Below are positions 48,393 through 56,213 of a DNA stretch of 64,000 nt, one piece after another. How positions within the stretch are numbered: the stretch's first letter is position 1; each line of letters begins with the position of its first letter. The translations under genes and the position numbers were made by a program. The stretch is from assembly GCF_013003965.1 (NCBI RefSeq), contig NZ_CP053069.1, positions 2,945,419 through 3,009,418 on the forward strand. The letters run 5' to 3'. This DNA is from Usitatibacter rugosus (GTDB lineage Bacteria > Pseudomonadota > Gammaproteobacteria > Burkholderiales > Usitatibacteraceae). A model generated the notes under the pieces. The model did no database searches. It was not told the origin of the DNA and worked only from the letters and a program-made list of their open reading frames with translations.

Positions 48393-49196
48393 TTAGGACT
48401 CCTTGCGCCAGTGAGCGTCCCACGGCTCCTGCGGGAAATAGCAAATGGGCTCCTTGATCCCCGCCTCTGCTCGATAGTCATGGACGGCCTGCTTGCAAGC
48501 AGGAACGACGGCATAGTCATCGACGATGACGTATCCGCCCACGGACAACTTGGGATACAGGTTCTTGAGCACGACCATCGTCGAACCGTACATGTCCCCG
48601 TCCAGACGCAGCAGCGCCAATCGATCAACGGGTGCTGTGGGAATCGTGTCTTCGAAGAAGCCCTTCAAGAACCGAATGCGATCATCCAAGACCCCATAAC
48701 GCCTGAAATTCTCCGTGACCGCGTCCATGGAAACATCCAACGAATGCGACCAGAGGGTGTCTCCCGCATCTGCCTTGTACTTCTTGGCATCCGGCTTCGG
48801 CAGCCCTTCGAACGAATCAGCGACCCACACGTTCCGGTCGGTGTCCCCATGCGCTTTAAGTACCGCCTTCATGAAGATCGCCATTCCGCCGCGCCAAACC
48901 CCCGTTTCAATGAAATCGCCTGGAGTTTCGGACTTCACGATCTCTTCAATGCACTTCTGCACGTGGATCAAGGAATCCATATGCGTCATCGTTTCGCCAA
49001 ACGGTCCGCGCGTACTAACAATCTCCAGGCCAGCGGGCCCGAGTACCGCTCGCGAACCATCGACCGCCACCTGCCTCATTCGCTTGGCAAACGTCTTGGT
49101 GTTGGTTGGAATTTCCCTATAGTTCTTCGCAAACAGCTCGCGCGTTAGACACTTCTTCATCAGGTCCAGATATGCGTCCCGCAATTCACTACTCAT
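48393..49196 (-). CDS. TylF/MycF-type O-methyltransferase
   Basis: SAM-dependent methyltransferase of 267 residues. I start at MSSELRDAYLDLMKKCLT, preceded by GGAGGGGAG; the upstream extension lacks homology. Its features are the macrocin-methyltransferase family core: GDFIETGVWRGGMAIFMKAVLK (SAM loop), VWVADSFEGLPKPD, DRLALLRLDGDMYGSTMVVLKNLYPKLSVGGYVIVDDY with the metal-binding Asp pair. Such enzymes methylate sugar hydroxyls. It converges with the aminotransferase gene across 49 bases. Confidence 0.88.
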   Translation of the reverse strand: MSSELRDAYLDLMKKCLTRELFAKNYREIPTNTKTFAKRMRQVAVDGSRAVLGPAGLEIVSTRGPFGETMTHMDSLIHVQKCIEEIVKSETPGDFIETGVWRGGMAIFMKAVLKAHGDTDRNVWVADSFEGLPKPDAKKYKADAGDTLWSHSLDVSMDAVTENFRRYGVLDDRIRFLKGFFEDTIPTAPVDRLALLRLDGDMYGSTMVVLKNLYPKLSVGGYVIVDDYAVVPACKQAVHDYRAEAGIKEPICYFPQEPWDAHWRKES

Positions 49197-49355
49197 GTCT
49201 CGACTCCCCTCCATCCTGTTGACCTTGTCGCCGCTATCCCAAGTACGCAGCGCAACCTCTCCCGCTCGCCACAGCGTCCGAACCGAGCAAGCCCGGTCGT
49301 ACTCGCGAGCAAGCATCGACGCTCGCAATTCTTGCAGATGTCGACTCACATTGAT

Positions 49356-49372
49356 ATTCCGCTATCATTTGC
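49356..49372 (+). promoter_or_regulatory. candidate promoter motif ATTCCGCTATCATTTGC (copy 1)
   Basis: Contains TATCAT (49363-49368), five of six matches to the -10 box, with TCGACT 16 bases upstream as a fair -35. The 17-base word recurs exactly at 55279-55295. Transcription would start about 90 bases before the methyltransferase gene at 49468. The remaining 270-base gap holds nothing else clear. Confidence 0.5.
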
Positions 49373-49467
49373 GCGAGTTGATGTCAGAGCAAGCAGTCTC
49401 CATCGAAGACCTGATTTATTGAGGCGAACCTGCCTGACGAGGTCTATCCCAGAGAGGCCTGTTTTCC

Positions 49468-50124
49468 TTGCACATACGCCCTATATTTCGACGGCCACTT
49501 ACCAGTTCTGCGAGGGTGCAAATCGCGATTGCCGCGATCATCCGCAACCGATCTTGGCACCTCAACCGACAACGTATTCGGTCCAAGGACTATCTGGACG
49601 TCGGCTGCGGCAACAACTGCCACCCAAATTTCATCAATCTTGACTTCAGCTGGCACCCCGGCATCGACATCTGTTGGGACATTACGAGACCACTGCCGCT
49701 CGAGTCGCAGTCCGTGCGCGGAATTTATACCGAGCACTGCCTGGAACACGTCCCGCTTGAAGCCGGTGACCGATTGCTGGGCGAGTTTCGTCGAATCCTC
49801 AAGCCCGGTGGAAGTTTGAGAATCGTCGTGCCTGACGGATCTCTTTATCTCAACAACTATGCATCCGACTTGCCCCTGCCCTACGCCGCGGAAGATTCCT
49901 ATCGCGGAATCTATACGCCGATGATGAGCGTAAATCGCATCATGCGGAAATACGGTCACGCCTTCATCTACGATTTCGCAACGCTTCGGCGCCTCCTCGA
50001 ATCGCACGGATTCCGGTCCATAGCGAAAGAGGGCTTCCTCACCGGCCGGGATCCAAGTCTGCTCATCGACTCGCAATGGCGCGCTATCGAGTCGCTGTAC
50101 GTGGAAGCCAGTACGGAGAACTAA
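49468..50124 (+). CDS. SAM-dependent methyltransferase (class I)
   Basis: The 218-residue protein starts at a TTG in a GAGAGG context. It has the SAM loop YLDVGCGNNCHPNFINLDFSW (about 41-61), a glycine/Cys motif common in small O-antigen methyltransferases, then TEHCLEHVPLEAGDRLLGEFRRILKPGGSLRIVVPDGSLY. The ending DFATLRRLLESHGF is the usual last helix. It overlaps the end of the convergent methyltransferase by four bases. The target (sugar hydroxyl or carboxyl) is unknown. A start at the GTG 16 codons further is possible. Confidence 0.85.
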   Translation: MHIRPIFRRPLTSSARVQIAIAAIIRNRSWHLNRQRIRSKDYLDVGCGNNCHPNFINLDFSWHPGIDICWDITRPLPLESQSVRGIYTEHCLEHVPLEAGDRLLGEFRRILKPGGSLRIVVPDGSLYLNNYASDLPLPYAAEDSYRGIYTPMMSVNRIMRKYGHAFIYDFATLRRLLESHGFRSIAKEGFLTGRDPSLLIDSQWRAIESLYVEASTEN

Positions 50125-51149
50125 GCCCGCGGTGTCGAGATTTGCGGATTGGCGGAGTGGCCGCGTGGCAGCTCAAGGTGCAGATAGAGGCTGTCCGCTA
50201 GCCAAACGCCCCCTGGCACGTTGTGGAAAACCCGCCTAAGGCCTTCGGAGGCGAGGCAAACCATTTTTCCGAACGGCGTGAAAAACTCCCAATCACTCGG
50301 TTGAATGCCAAGACCGAAGAAGCCGTCGATAGTCGTTCTAGCTCGAGAGAAGTCTCTGTGCCCGTGTCGGACCAGCTCGCTCGGAAAATAGTATCGGACG
50401 TTGAAGCCCTCCTCGCGGAATCGATTCCGCAGGCGGTTATAGAAATTCCTGACTCCAAGTCGATTGGGCATTTGAACCAGCACGCTGCCATCCGAGCGAA
50501 GAATGCGGGCAATTTCCGTGAGTGCCATTGCAAAGTCCTCGCGCGAAAAATGCTGAAGTACGCTGTAGCTAAACACGGTATCCGCTGTCATGTCCTTCAG
50601 AGGCAGGCGCCTCGCGTCGCCACAAATCAAGAGAGCGTCGACTCCTAGCTGAGCGCAGACACGCCTGGCGGCCCGCAACCCGTGGAGATGAATGTCTACG
50701 CCAACGACCGTGTAGCCACTCCGAGCTGCCGCTACCACCCACCTGCCCCAGTTGCTACCGATGTCCACCAGTAACTTGCCATTTCCCGGAGGCAAGCGAA
50801 TCGATGGAATTGGGTATTCATTCAATCCCGACTCGAGATGTGCGTACATGTATCCAGAAGTCGCCGATTGCAAATCGCGCACGGCCTTGATCGGCCTCGG
50901 GTCATTCTCGACCTCGGAGACCTCGGGCATCTCTTCGAGGGAAATCTTTCCGCTTGCCTGGTCCCTGGCGTAGTCGCCGACCCAAAAATTCGACGGCAGA
51001 GTCCGACTGAGCAAGATCGGAATGCCATCCACAATTGGATAGCGGATCTGGCCGTCATCCGTCACAAACTCGCCGTCCTGATAACGAAGCGACTGCTTGG
51101 TATCCGGGCAAACCAGGATCCGCCTGGCGAGTTCACTCGAGAGATCCAT
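50121..51149 (-). CDS. methyltransferase with Trm112-like N-terminal domain
   Basis: The 342-residue protein has an N-terminal Trm112-like segment (about 8-50: LARRILVCPDTKQSLRYQDGEFVTDDGQIRYPIVDGIPILL), as seen in several glycan methyltransferases, and a class I fold from KLLVDIGSNWGRWVVAAARSGYTVVGVDIHLHGLRAARR. The core VFSYSVLQHFSREDFAMALTEIARILRSDGSVLVQMPNRLG is the post-I motif. Substrate unknown. It is the last gene of the divergent five-gene operon that starts at 55272. Confidence 0.85.
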   Translation of the reverse strand: MDLSSELARRILVCPDTKQSLRYQDGEFVTDDGQIRYPIVDGIPILLSRTLPSNFWVGDYARDQASGKISLEEMPEVSEVENDPRPIKAVRDLQSATSGYMYAHLESGLNEYPIPSIRLPPGNGKLLVDIGSNWGRWVVAAARSGYTVVGVDIHLHGLRAARRVCAQLGVDALLICGDARRLPLKDMTADTVFSYSVLQHFSREDFAMALTEIARILRSDGSVLVQMPNRLGVRNFYNRLRNRFREEGFNVRYYFPSELVRHGHRDFSRARTTIDGFFGLGIQPSDWEFFTPFGKMVCLASEGLRRVFHNVPGGVWLADSLYLHLELPRGHSANPQISTPRA

Positions 51150-51167
51150 CAGTAGGTTGTCTTTCGT

Positions 51168-52112
51168 TCAAAGTTCATCGACAAGGTGGTCGATCGCCTT
51201 GGGGACCGAGTACTTCCCCCGATAACTCACGAGGAACTTGCTTGTCTCGTGCAACGCAGCCTTCAGCAAGCCAATTTGCCGTCGCACTGAAGGGACTCCA
51301 GACGTCAGCCCCGCTCTGTTCACGAAGACGGAACGCGACAGCCGCAGCAGATCCGCCAAGCCAAGAGAAAGATCTCCTCCGCGATGAATTCTGTACCTGT
51401 ACACCCATGCTTTGATGCATTTCTCGCGCGTGACCCAATAGTCCGTCGTACGCAGATCACATCCTCCCGCTTGGGAGTCGTCATGAACAACCGAAATCGA
51501 CGGCGTGTAGTAGAGGTTGATTCCTTTGAAATTGAGGCGCAGGAAGAACTCCTGATCCTCGGCAGTTCTAGCAAACTCGAAAAGCAAGGGATCGAATCCG
51601 CCAGATTGGAAGAACGCGTCTCTTGCCATGAAAACAGCCGCGCTCATCGTGTCGGTGATTCTGTACAACTCAGAGTTTATTTTCTGAACCAGTTGCCTGC
51701 GGACGCCCGAGGTCTCGTCCCCGTGCGACGGACTCCCTTCGGGCGCCCGATCCCTCAACCGCGGAACAAGGCAGCGCACGAAATCATACTTTTGAAAAAA
51801 CACGATGCCTCGCTCGCAAAACTCCGCGTCCGGCAACAAGTCGTCGTCAAGGAACAGCAGGTATTCCCCAAACGATCGCTTGGCACCCACATTCCGCGCA
51901 AGAGATGCGTTGGGCCGATCGAGCCAAATGTGCTCGACTCGTGATCGGCCAGAGATTCCCAACTCCCTCTCGAGCACTCCCTTCTCGTTCTGATCAACAA
52001 GAACCACTTGCATCTGATCGGCGATTGTCTGATTTGCCAGCAGCGTCAGAAGCCGCTCAACAGAGTCGATACGCCTATAGGTGGGGATAACTACTGTAAG
52101 ACGACATTTCAT
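51168..52112 (-). CDS. glycosyltransferase, GT2 family
   Basis: Inverting GT-A transferase of 314 residues. It starts CRLTVVIPTYRRIDSVERLLTLLANQ and has the DXD-like motif in YLLFLDDDLLPDAEFCERG, with metal-binding Asp residues near position 97, then the ITDTMSAAVFMARDAFFQSGGFDPLLFEFARTAEDQEFFLRLNFKG acceptor region with the ED(D/E) base motif. Sequence is noticeably less GC-rich than its neighbours. It overlaps the epimerase-like gene upstream by four bases. Confidence 0.9.
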   Translation of the reverse strand: MKCRLTVVIPTYRRIDSVERLLTLLANQTIADQMQVVLVDQNEKGVLERELGISGRSRVEHIWLDRPNASLARNVGAKRSFGEYLLFLDDDLLPDAEFCERGIVFFQKYDFVRCLVPRLRDRAPEGSPSHGDETSGVRRQLVQKINSELYRITDTMSAAVFMARDAFFQSGGFDPLLFEFARTAEDQEFFLRLNFKGINLYYTPSISVVHDDSQAGGCDLRTTDYWVTREKCIKAWVYRYRIHRGGDLSLGLADLLRLSRSVFVNRAGLTSGVPSVRRQIGLLKAALHETSKFLVSYRGKYSVPKAIDHLVDEL

Positions 52113-53173
52113 GATCGGCCGCGGAATACCGCTTCCTGGTAGTGCCGATCGAACGTCCTTTCGACACGCTTCACGATTTCAACCGAGGAGTTCGACGTTG
52201 CAAGTACCGCCGGCGGCATCCCGAGCAGGTGAGCATCAGCCCCGCCAATCCGACTTCTCATTCTCGCGGGCGCGCCCAATAACTCGGCGACGCGATATCT
52301 CCCCTTCAGCTTCGTCGAGAGCAACGGCGAGTTCATCAAAACGTAGGCCTCGAGAAGCGGCCTCTGCGCCGCGAGTGCTCGAAAGATGCCTCCTCTCCAT
52401 GAAATGCGATTGCGCTTCGCTGGGGCCTGCGGCTCGTAGACCAAGTTGGGCTTGAGGTCATAGTAGTCCGCGTAGTACCCATAGAGCTCTTCGAGCGTCC
52501 ACTGGGGGCTGGAGACCAGTGCGTACGTTCCTGGCCTGCAGCCTCCTTCGACGCACTTGATGACGGCGTCCGCGATGGAGCTCGGGAAAATGGTATTCGT
52601 CAACTCCCAACGATTGCCGTCGACGCGCGTGGCCGCTTCGGTGGCCAATCTCTCCCTGAATGCCAGGGACACGGATTGAAGGACACCATGTACTTGGCCC
52701 AGCCGGAAGTTGTAGACACTTACCCCATTCGCAGCGCCAGCTCGTAAGGCCGCACGCTCGGCGCCCCTCTTGATGCGCGAATACGGCGAACGGGAAATTC
52801 GACAGTCTCTAACGTACTTCTCATCCGGCTTCATACCAAACGCCATGATGCTGCTCATGTAGATGTAGGTTGCGCCTCTTCGCATAGACGAAACGACAGG
52901 CTCAATCGTGTCCAGAGCCGCTCTCTCCAGCGCGAACAGTTGGCCCTTGGGGAAACTGAAATCCAGCACAACGTCGAGGCCCGCAAGCCGAGCCTTCAAG
53001 GCGCTGTCGTCGCGAAGATCGATTCGTTCGCATGGGATTCCCATGAGCTCAAAGTACACCTCGCTATACGATGAGCGAACGAAGCAAACCACATCAATGT
53101 TCTGTCGACCGTACAGGTAGTAGGCCACGGACGATCCCACCTGACTGCTGGCACCGATGATCCCGATTCGCAT
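52109..53173 (-). CDS. NAD-dependent epimerase/dehydratase family protein
   Basis: Extended SDR fold of 354 residues with the cofactor motif GIIGASSQVGSSVAYYL (4-20). The active site motif YSRIKRGAE fits YxxxK, and YIYMSSIMAFGM carries the usual Ser. The sequence is not close to GalE, RmlB or UXS, so the substrate is uncertain. A surface-sugar dehydratase or reductase role is plausible from its place between a glycosyltransferase and an oxidoreductase gene. Confidence 0.83.
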   Translation of the reverse strand: MRIGIIGASSQVGSSVAYYLYGRQNIDVVCFVRSSYSEVYFELMGIPCERIDLRDDSALKARLAGLDVVLDFSFPKGQLFALERAALDTIEPVVSSMRRGATYIYMSSIMAFGMKPDEKYVRDCRISRSPYSRIKRGAERAALRAGAANGVSVYNFRLGQVHGVLQSVSLAFRERLATEAATRVDGNRWELTNTIFPSSIADAVIKCVEGGCRPGTYALVSSPQWTLEELYGYYADYYDLKPNLVYEPQAPAKRNRISWRGGIFRALAAQRPLLEAYVLMNSPLLSTKLKGRYRVAELLGAPARMRSRIGGADAHLLGMPPAVLATSNSSVEIVKRVERTFDRHYQEAVFRGRS

Positions 53174-54193
53174 TCAGTCGCGTCCCATGGATCCGTAGAT
53201 CTGTTCTAGCCAGTGGGTGGTCAGCACGCTTGACTGGGCGAGCGTGAGGTTGTGACGTCCGGTGGAAAGCGACTCAAGGTAACGTGTCCAGAATACAAAA
53301 AACGCTTCGACGATCGTTGTCGGCGCGTCGTCAGGGACACTCGACTGGTCCAGTTCGAACCGGGCAGCGACGCCTCCTTTCACGGCCACAGAGATTGTCG
53401 CGTCATGCGACAGGCCACACCGAATCACTGCCCGCTCGAAGTGCAACTCCAAACCAGTCCCCAGATTGCGCAGACAAGATATCTCGGAATTCACGGCAAC
53501 CTTCGCAGACGGCGTGACGATCTCGGAGACGATTTTCGAGTCGTAGTCGACTCCCAGTCGGTGAAGGCTCTTCACGTGAAGCACTTCCACGGCTGTTGCA
53601 CCAGTAAAGACGAGAATCTGATCGAGTGAGTGGACCGCACTCTCGATGGTTACTCCACGACCTTCCGACGACCGAGGTGTCCCGACATCTGCGCCGCCCT
53701 TGAGGTGAAATGCCCCGTACCGGAAATTGATCTCCTCGAGCGCCCCAAAAACACCGGACTCAATAACCGACGCAAGCGTAGCGACAATACGGTGGTAGCG
53801 ACGCTGATAGCCGACCGCCAAACTATTGGACGGAAACAACTTGCAGTACCGCTGGTGCTCTGCGACCGTCGTCGCGAAGGGCTTTTCAACGTACATCGCC
53901 TTGCCCTTCGCCGCACACATCTCGATGTACCCACTCCTGGACGCGTAGGGCACCGCAAGAACGCACAAGTCGATCTCGTCCAGCGCCTTGTCGAGCGCGG
54001 ATTCCGTGGCAGTATCTACGCCATACATGGAGCTGAGCAGCTTGCTTCGTTCTCTGTTCCTGTCATATACCCAACTGACGGCGACGCCGCCGATGCTCTT
54101 CAGCACGGGAAGATGGCTGTACTCCACGATTTCTCCAGCGCCAATGATTCCAACACGAACCCTCTCTCTCGCCCGCGTGGGTGACGAAGTCAT
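53174..54193 (-). CDS. Gfo/Idh/MocA family oxidoreductase
   Basis: NAD(P)-dependent sugar oxidoreductase of 339 residues with the N-terminal Rossmann GIIGAGEIVEYSHLPVLKSI (13-32), the EKPFATTVAEHQRYC motif (EKPxA/E, near residue 98) and a C-terminal beta sheet domain. Members of this family in O-antigen loci reduce a keto nucleotide sugar or help make diacetamido uronates. It abuts the epimerase-like gene (stop next to the following ATG) and overlaps the CgeB-like gene by four bases, showing an operon. Confidence 0.88.
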   Translation of the reverse strand: MTSSPTRARERVRVGIIGAGEIVEYSHLPVLKSIGGVAVSWVYDRNRERSKLLSSMYGVDTATESALDKALDEIDLCVLAVPYASRSGYIEMCAAKGKAMYVEKPFATTVAEHQRYCKLFPSNSLAVGYQRRYHRIVATLASVIESGVFGALEEINFRYGAFHLKGGADVGTPRSSEGRGVTIESAVHSLDQILVFTGATAVEVLHVKSLHRLGVDYDSKIVSEIVTPSAKVAVNSEISCLRNLGTGLELHFERAVIRCGLSHDATISVAVKGGVAARFELDQSSVPDDAPTTIVEAFFVFWTRYLESLSTGRHNLTLAQSSVLTTHWLEQIYGSMGRD

Positions 54194-55272
54194 GTTGAAA
54201 TCGCCTCTTTCTCGCTGCCGTCCAAGCCCAACAGGCGCAGGATCTCTTGCGCGCGATGAATGTACGTATGGTCGCGAGTGACAAGATCGTGCGCCACGTC
54301 AGCAATACGCGACCGCAGGGAGGAATCCGCTATGAGCTCGCGAGCCATGGCGGGCAGACTGTCGACCGAATCAAAGTAGAAGGCCGCATGGCCTTCGCCA
54401 AAGATGTTCGCCATTTCTGGACAAGAAGAGTTCAACGCCACTCCTCCCGATGCCGGGATCTCGAAGAACCTCATGTTCGCCGCGGGAAATGTCGTCGGAT
54501 CGATCGGATTGAGGCAAAGCTTCGAGCATCGAATTGCCTTAGCAAATGCTTCTGCGTAGAGCGGTTTTCCTTGGAAGTACGTCGACACCAGGCCCTTGTC
54601 TCGCGCGTGCCGCCGCCATGAGTTCGGCTCGCCCCAGACCTTTACGGAAAGACCCGCGCGAACCAGGGCCGCAATAGCCGCTTCTCGCTCGGGGCGATGG
54701 TTGCCGATAAAGCAAACATCGCTCTGCAATTCCCTTCGCTCCGGGTCCGCTATCGAAACCTCCCGGGAGAACTGCATCGTATCTGCTGCAAATGGCACCC
54801 ACGCAACGCTTCTTGCACCCAATCGGAGAAACTCCGGGATGGTGGATCGACTGTAGGTGGCCACCAGGTCATAAGCCGGCAATGCCTCGATTGTGTGCCG
54901 CCAGAGATTGAGCAGTGAATCCGGCCACAACAGGACCACCTGTGCATGAGGAACGCTGATGCGAAGCTGGGACAAAGCCCCTGCACGGATCGGTGCGTTG
55001 CCACTAACCAGGACAACATCCGGCTGCTCCTGGGCGAGCGCGAGGATCATCTCCCTGTTGGCTTTGTGCGTCCATGCATCGACCGGCAAAAAGCTCACCG
55101 CATAGCGACCGAATCGACCGAACTTCGTGTGCCTTCGAAGGGCTGCGTGAGGATCCCAGCACACGACCGTGCAGCCCATGGACCTGTACGCGCGCACGTA
55201 GGATCCGAGCAGGCCCGGCTCATTTTCGCCGACCAACGCGGCGATCTTAAGGTCATGCAAGCGACGCTTCAC
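54190..55272 (-). CDS. CgeB-like glycosyltransferase
   Basis: GT-B-like protein of 360 residues that matches the CgeB/DUF3880 group: an N-terminal domain with DVVLVSGNAPIRAGALSQLR, the middle LGARSVAWVPFAADTMQF segment and SDVCFIGNHRPEREAAIAALVRAGLSVKVWGEP, and the C-terminal FFEIPASGGVALNSSCPEMANIFGEGHAAFYFDSVDSL motif. The start is a GTG. First gene of the minus-strand operon 55272 to 50121 (CgeB, oxidoreductase, epimerase, GT2, methyltransferase). It probably transfers a sugar to the polymer; its donor cannot be told. Confidence 0.85.
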   Translation of the reverse strand: MKRRLHDLKIAALVGENEPGLLGSYVRAYRSMGCTVVCWDPHAALRRHTKFGRFGRYAVSFLPVDAWTHKANREMILALAQEQPDVVLVSGNAPIRAGALSQLRISVPHAQVVLLWPDSLLNLWRHTIEALPAYDLVATYSRSTIPEFLRLGARSVAWVPFAADTMQFSREVSIADPERRELQSDVCFIGNHRPEREAAIAALVRAGLSVKVWGEPNSWRRHARDKGLVSTYFQGKPLYAEAFAKAIRCSKLCLNPIDPTTFPAANMRFFEIPASGGVALNSSCPEMANIFGEGHAAFYFDSVDSLPAMARELIADSSLRSRIADVAHDLVTRDHTYIHRAQEILRLLGLDGSEKEAIST

Positions 55273-55278
55273 GCGAAC

Positions 55279-55295
55279 ATTCCGCTATCATTTGC
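55279..55295 (+). promoter_or_regulatory. candidate promoter motif ATTCCGCTATCATTTGC (copy 2)
   Basis: Exact copy of the word at 49356-49372, with the -10 candidate TATCAT at 55286-55291. It lies between the divergent CgeB-like gene and the ABC exporter genes and would give a leader of about 75 bases before wzm. Confidence 0.5.
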
Positions 55296-55312
55296 CCTAG
55301 CCAAGGCTAGGG
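55295..55312. promoter_or_regulatory. palindrome CCCTAGCCAAGGCTAGGG, possible operator
   Basis: Perfect 8-bp inverted repeat with a 2-base centre (18 bases), directly after the -10 candidate at 55286-55291, so a bound regulator would overlap the start of transcription. No T-run follows, so it is not a terminator. Confidence 0.4.
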
Positions 55313-55373
55313 ACTTCGCCTTCCACGAACGGCTTTGAATCACTGATCCAACCCCTTTCCGGGTGAGGCAATT

Positions 55374-56213
55374 TTGAATTCCAATGTGCGCGAAATCGAA
55401 CAGCTGGTTATCGTGCCCGGTCGTGCAGAGCGCCGCTACTGGCGCGACCTTTGGCGCTACCGGGAGTTATTTCTCTTCCTAGCGTGGCGCGACATTCTCG
55501 TTCGGTACAAGCAGACCGTCATTGGAATCGCCTGGGCAGTCCTTCGTCCCGTGTTGATAATGCTTGTGTTCACGCTTGTCTTCGGCGTTCTCGGCAAGTT
55601 TCCTTCTGATGGGGTTCCATATCCGATCCTCGTATATTGCGCAATCCTGCCTTGGCAATTCTTCTCAAGCGCCCTCTCGGAGGCAAGCAATAGCCTAATC
55701 GGCAATTCCAACCTGATCTCGAAGGTCTATTTCCCCCGGCTCATCATTCCTGCCGCGTCGATCATAACGAGCTTTGTGGATTTCCTGATCGCCTGTCTGG
55801 TTCTGGCCGGCCTCATGGCCTGGTATGGCTATTGGCCGGATTGGCGCGTTGTATGGCTTCCCGCATTCGTGCTCCTGGCCTTGGCAGCAACGATGGGATG
55901 CGGGTTCTGGCTCACGGCACTGAACGTGAAGTACAGGGACTTTCGGTACATCGTCCCCTTCATCGTCCAGTTCGGCCTGTACGTCTCCCCCGTGGGTTTC
56001 ACGAGCTCCGTGGTACCCGACGAATGGCGCTTGCTGTATTCCCTGAATCCGATGGTCGGGATCATCGACGGCTTCCGATGGTCACTATTGGGTGGCAAGT
56101 TCCCATTGCACGTTCCCGGTCTTCTGCTTTCTGCCGCACTCTCCCTGGCGATCCTCATTCTGGGCATTCGCTATTTTCGCAGGACCGAGCGCAGCTTTGC
56201 AGACGTCATATGA
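55374..56213 (+). CDS. wzm: polysaccharide ABC transporter permease (Wzm type)
   Basis: Membrane part of an O-antigen/capsule ABC exporter. The 279-residue protein starts from a TTG seven bases after GAGG, begins with the cytoplasmic helix REIEQLVIVPGRAERRYWRDLWRYRELFLFLAWRDILVRYKQTVIG typical of Wzm, and has six hydrophobic segments. The FSSALSEASNSLIGNSNLISKVYFPRLIIP and the NVKYRDFRYIVPFIVQFGLYVSPVGF segments are family hallmarks. It overlaps wzt by four bases. Confidence 0.95.
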   Translation: MNSNVREIEQLVIVPGRAERRYWRDLWRYRELFLFLAWRDILVRYKQTVIGIAWAVLRPVLIMLVFTLVFGVLGKFPSDGVPYPILVYCAILPWQFFSSALSEASNSLIGNSNLISKVYFPRLIIPAASIITSFVDFLIACLVLAGLMAWYGYWPDWRVVWLPAFVLLALAATMGCGFWLTALNVKYRDFRYIVPFIVQFGLYVSPVGFTSSVVPDEWRLLYSLNPMVGIIDGFRWSLLGGKFPLHVPGLLLSAALSLAILILGIRYFRRTERSFADVI

